A model generated the notes under the pieces. The model was not told where the DNA came from. It was given only the letters and a program-made list of their open reading frames with translations, and did no database searches. A stretch of DNA of 64,000 nucleotides from Streptomyces pinistramenti. Its GTDB lineage: Bacteria > Actinomycetota > Actinomycetes > Streptomycetales > Streptomycetaceae. Location of the stretch: assembly GCF_020564935.1 (NCBI RefSeq), contig NZ_JAJCXB010000035.1, positions 1 to 64,000 of the forward strand. Direction: 5' to 3'. Shown piece after piece: positions 34,723-43,879 of this stretch (position 1 is its first letter; every line of letters starts with the position of its first letter). Made by a program: the position numbers and the translations under genes.

Positions 34723-36234
34723 TCAATGGCCGGAAAGCGCCCTCACCAGCTCCTCGGCCGTGCGGCAGCGGTCCAGCAGGTCCTTGACGTGCTCACGCGT
34801 CCCACGCAGCGGCTCCAGAGTGGGAACCCGTTGCAGAGAGTCACGGCCCGGCAGATCGAAAATCACCGAGTCCCAGGAGGCGGCCGCGACGTCGTCCGCG
34901 TACTGCTCCAGGCAGCGGCCGCGGAAATAGGCCCTGGTGTCCTCGGGCGGCTGCAACCGGGACCGCTGGACCTCGGGCTCCTCCAGCAGCCGCTTCATCT
35001 TGCCGCGGGCCGCCAGGCGGTTGTAGAGGCCCTTGTCGGACCGCACGTCCGCGTACTGGAGGTCGATGAGGTGCAGCCGTGCCGCGTCCCACTCCAGGCC
35101 GTCACGGCGACGGTAGCCCTCCATCAGCTCCCGCTTGGCGACCCAGTCCAGCTCCCCGGAGAGGCTCATCGGGTCGTTCTCCAGCCGCCCGAGCACGTCC
35201 TCCCAGCGGGTCAGCACGTCCTTCGTCTGCTCGTCCGCGTCCGCGCCGTAGCGGTCCTCGACGTACTTGCGGGCCAGTTCGAAGTACTCCATCTGAAGCT
35301 GGACGGCGGTGAGCGTGCGGCCGCTGCGGAGCGTGATCAGGTGGCGCAGACCGGGGTCGTGCGAGACCTGGTGCAGGGCGCGGACCGGCTGGTCGACGGC
35401 CAGGTCGACGGCGATGAAACCGTCCTCGATCATGGAGAGGACCAGCGAGGTGGTGCCCAGCTTCAGGTAGGTCGAGATCTCGGAGAGATTCGCGTCGCCG
35501 ATGATCACATGCAGCCGGCGGTACTTCTCGGCGTCCGCATGCGGTTCGTCGCGGGTGTTGATGATCGGGCGCTTGAGCGTCGTCTCCAGGCCGACCTCGA
35601 CCTCGAAGTAGTCGGCACGCTGGCTGAGCTGGAAGCCGTGCTCACGCCCGTCCTGGCCGATGCCGACCCGGCCTGCGCCGGTGACGACCTGGCGTGAGAC
35701 GAAGAACGGCGTCAGGTGCCGCACGATGTCCGAGAACGGGGTCTCCCGCTTCATCAGGTAGTTCTCGTGCGTGCCGTAGGAGGCGCCCTTGTTGTCGGTG
35801 TTGTTCTTGTAGAGGAGGATCGGCTGGGCGCCGGGAACCTGGCCGGCCAGCTCGGCGGCCTCGGCCATGACCCGCTCGCCAGCCTTGTCCCACAACACGG
35901 CGTCCCGCGGATTCGTGACCTCCGGCGCGCTGTATTCAGGGTGCGCGTGGTCGACGTACAGCCGCGCGCCATTGGTGAGGATCACATTGGCGAGGCCGAT
36001 GTCCTCATCGGTGAGCTGACTGGAATCGGCGGCCTCGCGGGCGAGGTCGAAGCCGCGGGCGTCCCGCAGCGGATTCTCCTCCTCGAAATCCCAACGGGCA
36101 CGCCGTGCCCGGTGCATCGCCGCCGCGTAGGCGTTGACGACTTGGGACGAGGTGAGCATGGCATTGGCGTTCGGGTGTCCGGGGACGGAGATTCCGTACT
36201 CCGTCTCGATCCCCATTACTCGCCGTACGGTCAT
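34723..36234 (-). CDS. dop: Depupylase/Pup deamidase Dop
   Basis: The 503-residue PafA paralogue starts TVRRVMGIETEYGISVPG and carries the Dop-specific insertion after the first strand (HPNANAMLTSSQVVNAYAAAMHRARRARWDFEEENPLRDARGFDLAR, the Dop-loop region), plus ARLYVDHAHPEYSAPE and NNTDNKGASYGTHENYL. It removes Pup from conjugates. It precedes pup on the same strand, and its promoter lies between the arc terminator and 36234. Confidence 0.95.
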   Translation of the reverse strand: MTVRRVMGIETEYGISVPGHPNANAMLTSSQVVNAYAAAMHRARRARWDFEEENPLRDARGFDLAREAADSSQLTDEDIGLANVILTNGARLYVDHAHPEYSAPEVTNPRDAVLWDKAGERVMAEAAELAGQVPGAQPILLYKNNTDNKGASYGTHENYLMKRETPFSDIVRHLTPFFVSRQVVTGAGRVGIGQDGREHGFQLSQRADYFEVEVGLETTLKRPIINTRDEPHADAEKYRRLHVIIGDANLSEISTYLKLGTTSLVLSMIEDGFIAVDLAVDQPVRALHQVSHDPGLRHLITLRSGRTLTAVQLQMEYFELARKYVEDRYGADADEQTKDVLTRWEDVLGRLENDPMSLSGELDWVAKRELMEGYRRRDGLEWDAARLHLIDLQYADVRSDKGLYNRLAARGKMKRLLEEPEVQRSRLQPPEDTRAYFRGRCLEQYADDVAAASWDSVIFDLPGRDSLQRVPTLEPLRGTREHVKDLLDRCRTAEELVRALSGH

Positions 36235-36457
36235 GCGGCCCTCCTTGCCCGGCGGCGCCCCCTGATGGGGTCGGCGCTCAAGTACCGCTGCGCTTCCGGT
36301 CTGTGTGCGATCCCCGCTCCCGCACAGCGTGACGTCGCGGTACTGACGAGCCTAGAACGCCTTTGCGGCGCTGGGGAGATCATTACAGTCATTGCTCCCG
36401 TCCGGTTTCCCCGGCCACCGCCCGGCGCTTTGCCCGGGGCTGCCCGGGTGACCCCGG

Positions 36458-36479
36458 AAAAGCGTCCGGCTGCGGACGC
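36458..36479 (-). terminator. Terminator after arc
   Basis: GCGTCCG-GCTG-CGGACGC (36462-36479) is followed on the minus strand by TTTT (36458-36461), 34 bases beyond the arc stop. It separates arc from the dop-pup-prcBA transcript. Confidence 0.8.
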
Positions 36480-36512
36480 CCCGTGCAGGACATCCGCAGC
36501 CGGAGCGCGGTG

Positions 36513-38279
36513 TTACAGGTATTGGCCGGTATTCGCCACCGTGTCGATGGAGCGACCGGTATCCGCGCCCTGCTTTCCGGTGACCAGCGTACGGATGTAG
36601 ACGATCCGCTCGCCCTTCTTACCGGAGATACGGGCCCAGTCGTCCGGGTTGGTGGTGTTCGGCAGGTCTTCGTTCTCCTTGAACTCGTCCACGCATGCCT
36701 GGAGGAGGTGGGAGACCCGCAGACCCTTCTGGTTGTGTTCGAGGAAGGCTTTGATGGCCATCTTCTTCGCGCGACCGACGATGTTCTCGATCATCGCGCC
36801 GGAATTGAAGTCCTTGAAGTACAGGACTTCCTTGTCACCATTGGCATAGGTGACCTCCAGGAAGCGGTTCTCCTCGGATTCCGCGTACATCTGCTCGACG
36901 ACGGACTGGATCATCCCGCTGACGGCTGCCTTGCGGGAATCGCCGTGCTCGGCAAGATCGTCGGCGTGCAGCGGAAGACGCTCGGTGAGGTACTTCGAGA
37001 AGATGTCCTTCGCCGCTTCCGCGTCCGGACGCTCGATCTTGATCTTCACGTCGAGGCGGCCGGGGCGCAGGATCGCCGGGTCGATCATGTCCTCGCGGTT
37101 CGAGGCGCCGATCACGATGACGTTCTCCAGGCCCTCCACACCGTCGATCTCGGAGAGCAGCTGCGGGACGATGGTGTTCTCCACGTCCGAGCTGACACCG
37201 GAGCCACGGGTGCGGAAGAGGGAATCCATCTCGTCGAAGAAGACGATGACGGGCGTGCCCTCGCTGGCCTTTTCCCTCGCCCGCTGGAAGACCAGCCGGA
37301 TGTGCCGTTCGGTCTCGCCGACGTATTTGTTGAGGAGTTCGGGGCCCTTGATGTTGAGGAAGAAGCTCTTCCCCGCGGGCTGGCCGGTCACCTCGGCGAC
37401 CTTCTTGGCAAGGGAGTTGGCGACCGCCTTGGCGATGAGCGTCTTGCCGCAGCCGGGCGGGCCGTAGAGCAAGACGCCCTTGGGCGGGCGGAGTTCGTGC
37501 TCCTTGAAGAGGTCGGGGTAGAGGTACGGAAGCTCGACCGCGTCCCGGATCAGTTCGATCTGGCCGCCCAGACCGCCGATCTTGGTGTAGTCGATGTCCG
37601 GGACCTCTTCGAGGACGAGTTCCTCGACCTCGCTCTTCGGGATGACTTCATAGACGTAGCCGGAGCGGGATTCGAGCAGCAGGGCGTCGCCGGGGCGGAT
37701 GGTGATGTCCAGCAGCGGCTCGGCGAGCCGCACCACCCGTTCCTCGTCGGTGTGCCCGACGACCAGAGCGCGCTCGCCGTCCTCAAGAATTTCCTTGAGG
37801 GTGACGATGTCCCCGGCGCTCTCGAACTCCATGGCCTCGACCACATTGAGCGCTTCGTTGAGCATGACCTCCTGGCCGCGCCTGAGATCGTTCGTCTCCA
37901 CGCTGGGGCTGACATTCACCCGGAGCTTTCGGCCCCCGGTGAAGATATCGGCCGTGCCGTCCTCATTCGTCTGCAGGAAGACGCCGAAGCCGGCCGGCGG
38001 CTGCGCGAGCCGGTCGACCTCCTCCTTGAGCGCGACGATCTGGTCGCGGGCCTCTCGGAGAGTATTGGCGAGTCGCTCGTTCTGCGCGGAAACGCCGGCC
38101 AGGTTGGTCTGCAGCTCGACGATCCGCTCTTCGAGAATCCTCGTATGACGCGGAGAGTCGGCGAGCTTGCGTCGCAGGACGGCGATCTCCTGCTCAAGAT
38201 AGGCAACCTGGCCGGCGGGGTCTTCAGACCCCCGCCCCGGCCGGATGCCGCGGTTGATGTCGTCGTCGTGGGCTGCCAC
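36513..38279 (-). CDS. arc: Proteasome-activating AAA ATPase ARC (Mpa)
   Basis: The 588-residue unfoldase has an N-terminal coiled coil (about 24-94) that captures Pup, two OB domains, then an AAA domain with Walker A GPPGCGKT, Walker B VIVFFDEMDSLF and the arginine-finger region RPGRLDVKI. The C-terminus ends GQYL, with the penultimate Tyr needed to open the 20S gate. GTG 38279 is favoured by GGAGGAGGTGAGG directly upstream and gives the usual ARC length. It lies upstream of dop in the same direction. Confidence 0.96.
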   Translation of the reverse strand: MAAHDDDINRGIRPGRGSEDPAGQVAYLEQEIAVLRRKLADSPRHTRILEERIVELQTNLAGVSAQNERLANTLREARDQIVALKEEVDRLAQPPAGFGVFLQTNEDGTADIFTGGRKLRVNVSPSVETNDLRRGQEVMLNEALNVVEAMEFESAGDIVTLKEILEDGERALVVGHTDEERVVRLAEPLLDITIRPGDALLLESRSGYVYEVIPKSEVEELVLEEVPDIDYTKIGGLGGQIELIRDAVELPYLYPDLFKEHELRPPKGVLLYGPPGCGKTLIAKAVANSLAKKVAEVTGQPAGKSFFLNIKGPELLNKYVGETERHIRLVFQRAREKASEGTPVIVFFDEMDSLFRTRGSGVSSDVENTIVPQLLSEIDGVEGLENVIVIGASNREDMIDPAILRPGRLDVKIKIERPDAEAAKDIFSKYLTERLPLHADDLAEHGDSRKAAVSGMIQSVVEQMYAESEENRFLEVTYANGDKEVLYFKDFNSGAMIENIVGRAKKMAIKAFLEHNQKGLRVSHLLQACVDEFKENEDLPNTTNPDDWARISGKKGERIVYIRTLVTGKQGADTGRSIDTVANTGQYL

Positions 38280-38530
38280 GGTCCTCACCTCCTCCAAGGG
38301 GAGCTGGACGCTTCCTGACCCTACCTGGGCCGGTGCAGGTTGAAACCCCTAGATCGAAAAGACGGTCGGGGTGTGTCCGATCTTCACCCTTGCGCACGTC
38401 CGCTCACCAAGGGAATACCCACCGAACAACATCGGAAAGCGACCGGTTGTATCGTCGGGACGGTCAACACCCGTCAGGGCTGGCGCCACTTAGACAAAAA
38501 CGCTTCACGTACGCAGGAACGGCAGGCGAG

Positions 38531-38827
38531 ATGACCGCGCAGGAAGAAGCCACTCCAGAGCTCGAAGTCTGGATCGATCAGGACTTGTGCACCGGGGACG
38601 GGATCTGCGCGCAGTACGCGCCCGAGGTCTTCGAGCTGGACATCGACGGACTGGCCTACGTCAAGAGCGCCGACGACGAACTGCTGCAGGACAAGGGGGC
38701 GACAACGCCCGTTCCACTGCCGCTGCTCAACGACGTGCGGGACTCGGCGAAGGAGTGCCCGGGGGACTGCATCCACGTGCGCCGGGTCACCGACCGGGTG
38801 GAGGTCTACGGCCCGGAGGCGGAATAG
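38531..38827 (+). CDS. Ferredoxin (3Fe-4S type)
   Basis: The 98-residue protein has cysteines in DLCTGDGICAQYAPEVF and KECPGDCIHV, the pattern of single-cluster 3Fe-4S ferredoxins that donate electrons to cytochromes P450. The N-terminal cluster motif CTGDGIC has a Gly where a 4Fe-4S protein would have Cys. It is divergent from arc with a 250-base intergenic region; no P450 or reductase is adjacent, so the electron partner is unknown. ATG 38531 preceded by GGCAGGCGAG. Confidence 0.88.
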   Translation: MTAQEEATPELEVWIDQDLCTGDGICAQYAPEVFELDIDGLAYVKSADDELLQDKGATTPVPLPLLNDVRDSAKECPGDCIHVRRVTDRVEVYGPEAE

Positions 38828-38899
38828 CCGCCGGGCGGCGGGGAGAAGGCAGCGCCGGCACCGGGCCGCCGCCTTCTCCGGAGTACGCCCTGTGATGGC

Positions 38900-39472
38900 T
38901 CAGATACGCGCGGTGCCTACGGTGGCGGGGAGTTCGTTGCGGACGAACTTCCCGCCCTTCCATTGCCACTTGGCGGAAGTACGCACGTCGGGGCAGCAGC
39001 GCGGAACGTCGGTCGTGGAGTACCCCAGGAGCGTCGCGGAGATCTCTCCGGAGTCCAGGGAGAGGTCCTGGACGCTGAGCTGCTGGGAGGGTGCCAGGAG
39101 CGTGGCGACGATGCGGGGTGTCTTCCCCTTGCCGGTCGGCTGCGCGAGGACGTAGACGCCGCTCGGCGGGGTGCCGGTGGCGCTGTGGCAGCGGACCGTC
39201 GCGACGGTCTCGATCGTGCCGTCGCCGTCGAGGTCGCCGGAGACCTTCTTCACCACGTCGAGGCGGTTCGGGCCGCAGTCGACGGGGAAGGCCACACCCC
39301 GCGGGTCGGGGGCTGCCGCAGGATGGCCTGATGCGGTCGGGATGGCGGTCACATCGGGGGGCTGGACGAACGAGGCCGCAGCGATGACCGCGGCGACGGC
39401 GGTGGCTGTGGCGAGCCAGTGCATGGGGCGGGGCTGGGTGTGCGAAAGATCCTGGCCTGCCAAGGGCTGCAC
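38900..39472 (-). CDS. Secreted or membrane-anchored protein of unknown function
   Basis: The 190-residue protein has an N-terminal hydrophobic segment after a short positive region (HWLATATAVAAVIAAASFV), then a beta-rich domain with DLDGDGTIETVATVRC, which resembles an FG-GAP/VCBS-like or calcium-binding loop, and LGYSTTDVPRCCPDVRTSAKW. Four cysteines may pair. GTG 39472 has AGGAG nine bases upstream. Similar streptomycete proteins exist next to trmI, but no function is known. Confidence 0.7.
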   Translation of the reverse strand: MQPLAGQDLSHTQPRPMHWLATATAVAAVIAAASFVQPPDVTAIPTASGHPAAAPDPRGVAFPVDCGPNRLDVVKKVSGDLDGDGTIETVATVRCHSATGTPPSGVYVLAQPTGKGKTPRIVATLLAPSQQLSVQDLSLDSGEISATLLGYSTTDVPRCCPDVRTSAKWQWKGGKFVRNELPATVGTARI

Positions 39473-39653
39473 GCGGGGTAACTCCTGTGAAGTGCTGTGG
39501 CGGTGGGAGTGCCCAGCATCGTTCCACAGGACAAGACGCCCAGGAACCAGCCGGACCGGAGTTTTACGCCGGAAACGAAGGAGCGCCGCCGACGGTTCCC
39601 GCAGAGGGAACTCGTCGGCGGCGCCCGGTGGTTCGGTGGCCGGAAGCCGGCGG

Positions 39654-40589
39654 TCAGCCGCGCTCCGCGGAGTCGCCCGAGGGCGCGTCCTTGGAACCGC
39701 CCGACGCGGAACCCGGGCCGGTGTAGTCGTCGCCGTACGCGCCCTTGGCAGGACGGCGGCGGCGCAGCGGGGGCTCGACGCCGTCGGCGAGACGGCGGGC
39801 GGTGAGCAGGAAGCCGGTGTGGCCGATCATGCGGTGGTCGGGGCGTACGGCGAGGCCCTCGACGTGCCAGGTGCGGACCATGGTTTCCCAGGCCGACGGC
39901 TCGTTGAAGGTGCCGTGTTCGCGGATCGCCTCGACGGTGCGGGCCAGCTGCGTGGTCGTGGCGACGTACGCGCAGAGGATGCCGCCGGGGACCAGCGCCT
40001 TGGAGACGGCCTCCAGGCACTCCCAGGGGGCGAGCATGTCGAGGATGACCCGGTCGACCTCGGTGTCGGAGAGGTTGTCCTGGAGGTCACCGACGGTCAG
40101 CGTCCAGGCGGGGTGCGGCTCGCCGAAGTAGCGCTCGACGTTCTGGGTGGCGATCTTGGCGAAGTCTTCGCGGCGCTCGTAGGAGTGCAGCATGCCCTGG
40201 TCGCCGATGGCGCGCAGCAGGAAGCTGCTGAGCGAGCCGGAACCCACTCCCGCCTCGACGACGCGGGCGCCAGGGAAGATGTCGGCCATCGCCAGGATCT
40301 GCCCCGCGTCCTTGGGGTAGACCACGGCGGCGCCGCGGGGCATGGACAGGACGTAGTCGGGGAGCAGCGGGCGCAGCGCGAGGTAGGCGACGTTCCCGGT
40401 GGTACGGACAACACTGCCCTCGGGAGCACCGATCAGCTCGTCGTGGGGGAAGGCTCCCTTGTGGGTGTGGAAGCTTTTTCCCTCTTCGAGCGTGAAGGTG
40501 TAGTGGCGTCCCTTGGGGTCGGTGAGCTGGACCTGGTCCCCGACCTTGAAGGGCCCGCGACGGCGGGCGGCACCGGTCGGTTCGGACAT
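39654..40589 (-). CDS. trmI: tRNA (adenine-N1-)-methyltransferase TrmI
   Basis: The 311-residue class I SAM-dependent enzyme methylates A58 of the T-loop. It has an N-terminal small beta domain, the SAM motif VVEAGVGSGSLSSFLLRAIG, ERREDFAKIATQNVE (ribose-binding acidic residue) and DMLAPWE (catalytic Asp). Usual family length plus a disordered Gly/Ser-rich tail. It lies downstream of the M50 protease on the same strand. Confidence 0.94.
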   Translation of the reverse strand: MSEPTGAARRRGPFKVGDQVQLTDPKGRHYTFTLEEGKSFHTHKGAFPHDELIGAPEGSVVRTTGNVAYLALRPLLPDYVLSMPRGAAVVYPKDAGQILAMADIFPGARVVEAGVGSGSLSSFLLRAIGDQGMLHSYERREDFAKIATQNVERYFGEPHPAWTLTVGDLQDNLSDTEVDRVILDMLAPWECLEAVSKALVPGGILCAYVATTTQLARTVEAIREHGTFNEPSAWETMVRTWHVEGLAVRPDHRMIGHTGFLLTARRLADGVEPPLRRRRPAKGAYGDDYTGPGSASGGSKDAPSGDSAERG

Positions 40590-40656
40590 GTGACCAGCCT
40601 ACCGGCCCTGGAGGACGCCCAGGACCAGCGGGCGTCCCGTAGGCGGCGCGGGCGGG

Positions 40657-41940
40657 TCAGGAGTGGCGGGCCATGGCGGAGACGAAGGCCCGCTCGACAT
40701 CGTCGGTGGACAGCACGCCGTAGATCTCGCCGGTCTCCTCGACGACGAGGTATTCGGTGGCCGGGGTGGTGCGGAGGAATTCGAGGAGGTCCTCACCGGC
40801 CAGTTCGGCCGGAACCCGCATGCCCTCCCTGAGGTCCTGGGCGAGGGTGCCGACCGGCACCCAGGGGCGGCGGTGTTCGGGGACGCCGACGATGGCGGCC
40901 TCGCGGACGACCGCGGTGGGTTCGCCGTGCCCGTCGACGACGACCAGGGCGCGGGCCCCGGAGTCGTTGGCGCGGCGGAGCGCCTCGGAGAGCGGGGTGG
41001 CGTTCTCGACGGGGACGGCGCGCCGGGTGAGCGTACGGGCCTGGAGTTCGGGGAGGCGCTCGCGCAGCCGGGCCATCCGGAGGCTGTTGCCTGCGCCGGT
41101 CCAGATGATGGCGGCCAGGATCGCGGCGAGCAGGGCGTCGGTGAGGGAGTCGGCGCCGCCGATCTCGGGGCGGGGGCCGCCGAGCGCTCCGGTGTGCGTG
41201 AGCAGCGGCAGGCCGATCAGGACGGTGACGGCGAGCGCGCGGCCGATCCAGGCGGCGGCGACGGTGCCGGTCATCGGGTTGCCGGTGATCTTCCAGACGA
41301 CGGCGCGCAGCATCCGGCCGCCGTCGAGCGGGAGTCCGGGCAGGAAGTTGAAGACCGCGACGATGAGGTTGGAGATCATCAGCCCCGCGAGCAGCACGCC
41401 GGGGACCGTGCCGGCCTCGACGAGCTGCATGCCGCCGTAGAAGACGCCGGAGAGCACGAGGGAGAGGAACGGGCCCACGAAGGCGAGGACGAATTCCCTG
41501 CCGGGGGTCTCGGTCTCCTTCTCGATCTCCGATACGCCGCCGAAGAACTGGAGCTGGATGCGGCGTACCGGGAGCTTGAAGCGGAGCGCGGCGACGGTGT
41601 GCGCGAGTTCGTGGATGAGGACCGAGGCGTAGAAGGCGACGGCGAAGAAGAGCGAGACGAGGTAGCGGGCGACGCCGAGTTCGGGCAGGACCTGTTCGAG
41701 CTGGGCGCCGAAGACCCAGGTGATCAGGGCGGCGACGAGGAACCAGCTGGGAGCGACGTAGACGGGCACGCCGAAGGGGCGGCCCATGAGGATGCCGCCG
41801 CCCTTCTTGCGGCCCGGTGCCGGTGCCTTGCGGCCCTTGGAATCCTTGGGGTTATCGGGGCCCTTGGGCGGCTCGGGCGGATTGGGCGGCTGGGGCTGCA
41901 CGGGCTCGTGGGGGCCCTGCGGCTTCCCGCTCTCGTCCAC
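40657..41940 (-). CDS. Site-2-type M50 membrane metalloprotease with CBS domains
   Basis: The 427-residue protein has a proline-rich cytoplasmic N-terminus (about 45 residues), six membrane segments with the zinc motif HELAH (110-114) and the third-ligand motif FLPGLPLDGGRM, and two C-terminal CBS domains (VENATPLSEALRR to GVLSTDDVERAF). CBS-containing M50 proteases cleave membrane substrates in response to nucleotide binding. GTG 41940. The gene precedes trmI by about 67 bases. Confidence 0.9.
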   Translation of the reverse strand: MDESGKPQGPHEPVQPQPPNPPEPPKGPDNPKDSKGRKAPAPGRKKGGGILMGRPFGVPVYVAPSWFLVAALITWVFGAQLEQVLPELGVARYLVSLFFAVAFYASVLIHELAHTVAALRFKLPVRRIQLQFFGGVSEIEKETETPGREFVLAFVGPFLSLVLSGVFYGGMQLVEAGTVPGVLLAGLMISNLIVAVFNFLPGLPLDGGRMLRAVVWKITGNPMTGTVAAAWIGRALAVTVLIGLPLLTHTGALGGPRPEIGGADSLTDALLAAILAAIIWTGAGNSLRMARLRERLPELQARTLTRRAVPVENATPLSEALRRANDSGARALVVVDGHGEPTAVVREAAIVGVPEHRRPWVPVGTLAQDLREGMRVPAELAGEDLLEFLRTTPATEYLVVEETGEIYGVLSTDDVERAFVSAMARHS

Positions 41941-42115
41941 GGTGTCCCCTCGTCGAATACGGCCTTCGCGCTGTTCGGCGTGATCTCTCGATCATGCTGC
42001 GCAAAGGGGTCTGACGTCGATGGTATGCGGAGCGTGCCCGGCCGTTCCGCTGCGGGCCCCCGGTCCGTGCCGTGGTGGCGGGTGTTGTCAGTGCCTGGCC
42101 GTAGGGTCGGGTGTC

Positions 42116-43078
42116 ATGGGAACGAGCACCGAGAATGCCGAGGCGGATGTGGCGGCGGCGCCGCAGGACGGGCGGGGCGGGCGGGAGACGGCAGGCCCCG
42201 GCGCGCAGCGCGGGGCACAGCGGCCGCCGGGGCGTCCCGTCGCGCTGTCGCCCTCGCGGGCGAGCGACTTCATGCAGTGCCCGTTGCTGTACCGCTTCCG
42301 GGTGATCGACAAGCTGCCGGAGAAGCCCAGCCCGGCGGCGACCCGCGGCACCGTGGTGCATGCGGTGCTGGAGCGGCTCTTCGATGCGCCGGCGGCGGAG
42401 CGTACGGCGCCCGGGGCCCGCGCGATGGTGGCGGGCGAGTGGGAGAAGCTGCTGGGCAGGCGGCCGGAGCTGGCCGAGCTCTTCGCCGACGATCCGGAGG
42501 GCGAGCGACTGGCCGGCTGGCTGGCGGACGCCGAGGCGCTGGTGGAGCGGTGGTTCTCGCTGGAGGATCCGACGCGCCTGGAGCCCGCGGACCGTGAGCT
42601 GTATGTCGAGACGGTGCTGGATTCGGGGCTGCAGCTGCGCGGGTTCATCGACCGGGTGGACGTCGCGCCGACGGGCGAGGTCAGGATCGTCGACTACAAG
42701 ACCGGCAAGGCGCCGCGTCCGCAGTTCGCCGAGGGCGCGCTGTTCCAGATGAAGTTCTACGCGCTGGTGATGTGGCGGCTGCGCGGGCTGGTGCCGCGCC
42801 GGTTGCAGCTGGTCTACCTGGGCAGCGGCGACGTCATCACGTACGACCCCGGCGAGGCCGAACTGCTGGGCGTGGAGCGGAAGTTGCTGGCGCTGTGGGA
42901 GGCGATCGGGAAGGCGACGGAGTCCGGCGACTGGCGACCGCGGCCGACGAAGCTGTGCGGCTGGTGCGACCATCAGGCGCACTGCCCGGAGTTCGGCGGC
43001 ACTCCCCCGGTCTATCCGCTGACGGTCCGCCCGGCGGACGGGAGCGGCCCCGAGCAGGGCAGAATGGAGCCGGTCTAA
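42116..43078 (+). CDS. RecB-family PD-(D/E)XK nuclease
   Basis: The 320-residue protein contains SPSRASDFMQCPLLYRF, GTVVHAVLERLF, the core GFIDRVDV...VRIVDYKTGK (Asp and Lys of the nuclease active site) and a C-terminal CGWCDHQAHCPEF that with the first Cys can hold an iron-sulfur cluster as in AddB/Cas4-like exonucleases. The ATG at 42116 skips an unlikely upstream extension. It is divergent from the M50 protease; role in DNA repair is likely but unproven. Confidence 0.88.
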   Translation: MGTSTENAEADVAAAPQDGRGGRETAGPGAQRGAQRPPGRPVALSPSRASDFMQCPLLYRFRVIDKLPEKPSPAATRGTVVHAVLERLFDAPAAERTAPGARAMVAGEWEKLLGRRPELAELFADDPEGERLAGWLADAEALVERWFSLEDPTRLEPADRELYVETVLDSGLQLRGFIDRVDVAPTGEVRIVDYKTGKAPRPQFAEGALFQMKFYALVMWRLRGLVPRRLQLVYLGSGDVITYDPGEAELLGVERKLLALWEAIGKATESGDWRPRPTKLCGWCDHQAHCPEFGGTPPVYPLTVRPADGSGPEQGRMEPV

Positions 43079-43091
43079 CGAAGGAGATTTG

Positions 43092-43763
43092 GTGGCTATC
43101 CGCGTCCTGCTGGTCGACGACCAGCCGCTGCTGCGTACGGGTTTCCGGATGATCCTGGAGGCCGAGCAGGATCTGGCGGTCGTCGGCGAGGCCGGGGACG
43201 GCCTGCAGGCACTGGACCAGGTGCGGGCGTTGCAGCCCGATGTGGTGCTGATGGACATCCGCATGCCACGGATGGACGGTGTGGAAGCGACCCGCCGGAT
43301 CACCGGTCCGGCGAAGGACGGCCCGGCGAAGGTGCTGGTACTGACGACGTTCGACCTGGACGAGTACGTCGTCGAGGCGCTGCGGGCGGGGGCCAGCGGC
43401 TTCCTGCTCAAGGACGCGCCGGCCAACGAGCTGGTGCAGGCGATCCGGGTGGTGGCGGCCGGCGAGGCGATGCTGGCGCCCAGCATCACGCGCCGGCTGC
43501 TGGACAAGTACGCCGGTCATCTCCCGTCGGGCGAGGAGTCGGTGCCGGACACGCTGCACACGCTCACCGAACGCGAGGTCGAGGTGCTGAAGCTGGTGGC
43601 CCGTGGCCTGTCGAACGCCGAGATCGCGGCGGATCTGTTCGTGAGCGAGACGACGGTCAAGACGCACGTGGGGCATGTACTGACGAAGCTGCGGCTGCGC
43701 GACAGGGTGCAGGCGGCGGTCTACGCGTACGAGAGCGGGCTGGTGCGCCCCGGGGCCCAGTAG
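43092..43763 (+). CDS. NarL/LuxR-family response regulator (orphan)
   Basis: The 223-residue protein has a receiver domain with DD (9-10), phospho-acceptor Asp55 (VVLMDIRMPRMDG), Thr in LVLTTFD and Lys in LLKDAP, then a LuxR helix-turn-helix (LTEREVEVLKLVARGLSNAEIAADLFVSETTVKTHV-like segment). AAGGAG upstream of GTG 43092. No histidine kinase gene adjoins it, so its partner is elsewhere. It follows the RecB-like gene by 13 bases. Confidence 0.93.
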   Translation: MAIRVLLVDDQPLLRTGFRMILEAEQDLAVVGEAGDGLQALDQVRALQPDVVLMDIRMPRMDGVEATRRITGPAKDGPAKVLVLTTFDLDEYVVEALRAGASGFLLKDAPANELVQAIRVVAAGEAMLAPSITRRLLDKYAGHLPSGEESVPDTLHTLTEREVEVLKLVARGLSNAEIAADLFVSETTVKTHVGHVLTKLRLRDRVQAAVYAYESGLVRPGAQ

Positions 43764-43799
43764 GCGGCGCGGGGCCGCCTACTGGCGGTGGTCATGACG

Positions 43800-43833
43800 G
43801 CGGGGCCGGTCCTGAGATCAGGACCGGCCCCGC
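43800..43833. terminator. Perfect 16-bp bidirectional terminator
   Basis: GCGGGGCCGGTCCTGA, a 2-base centre and the perfect complement lie between the convergent response-regulator and oligopeptide-binding genes. Confidence 0.85.
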
Positions 43834-43879
43834 GGTCGTGCGCACGGCTGCGGGAAACGGCCGGGTCTCCCGCGGTGGG

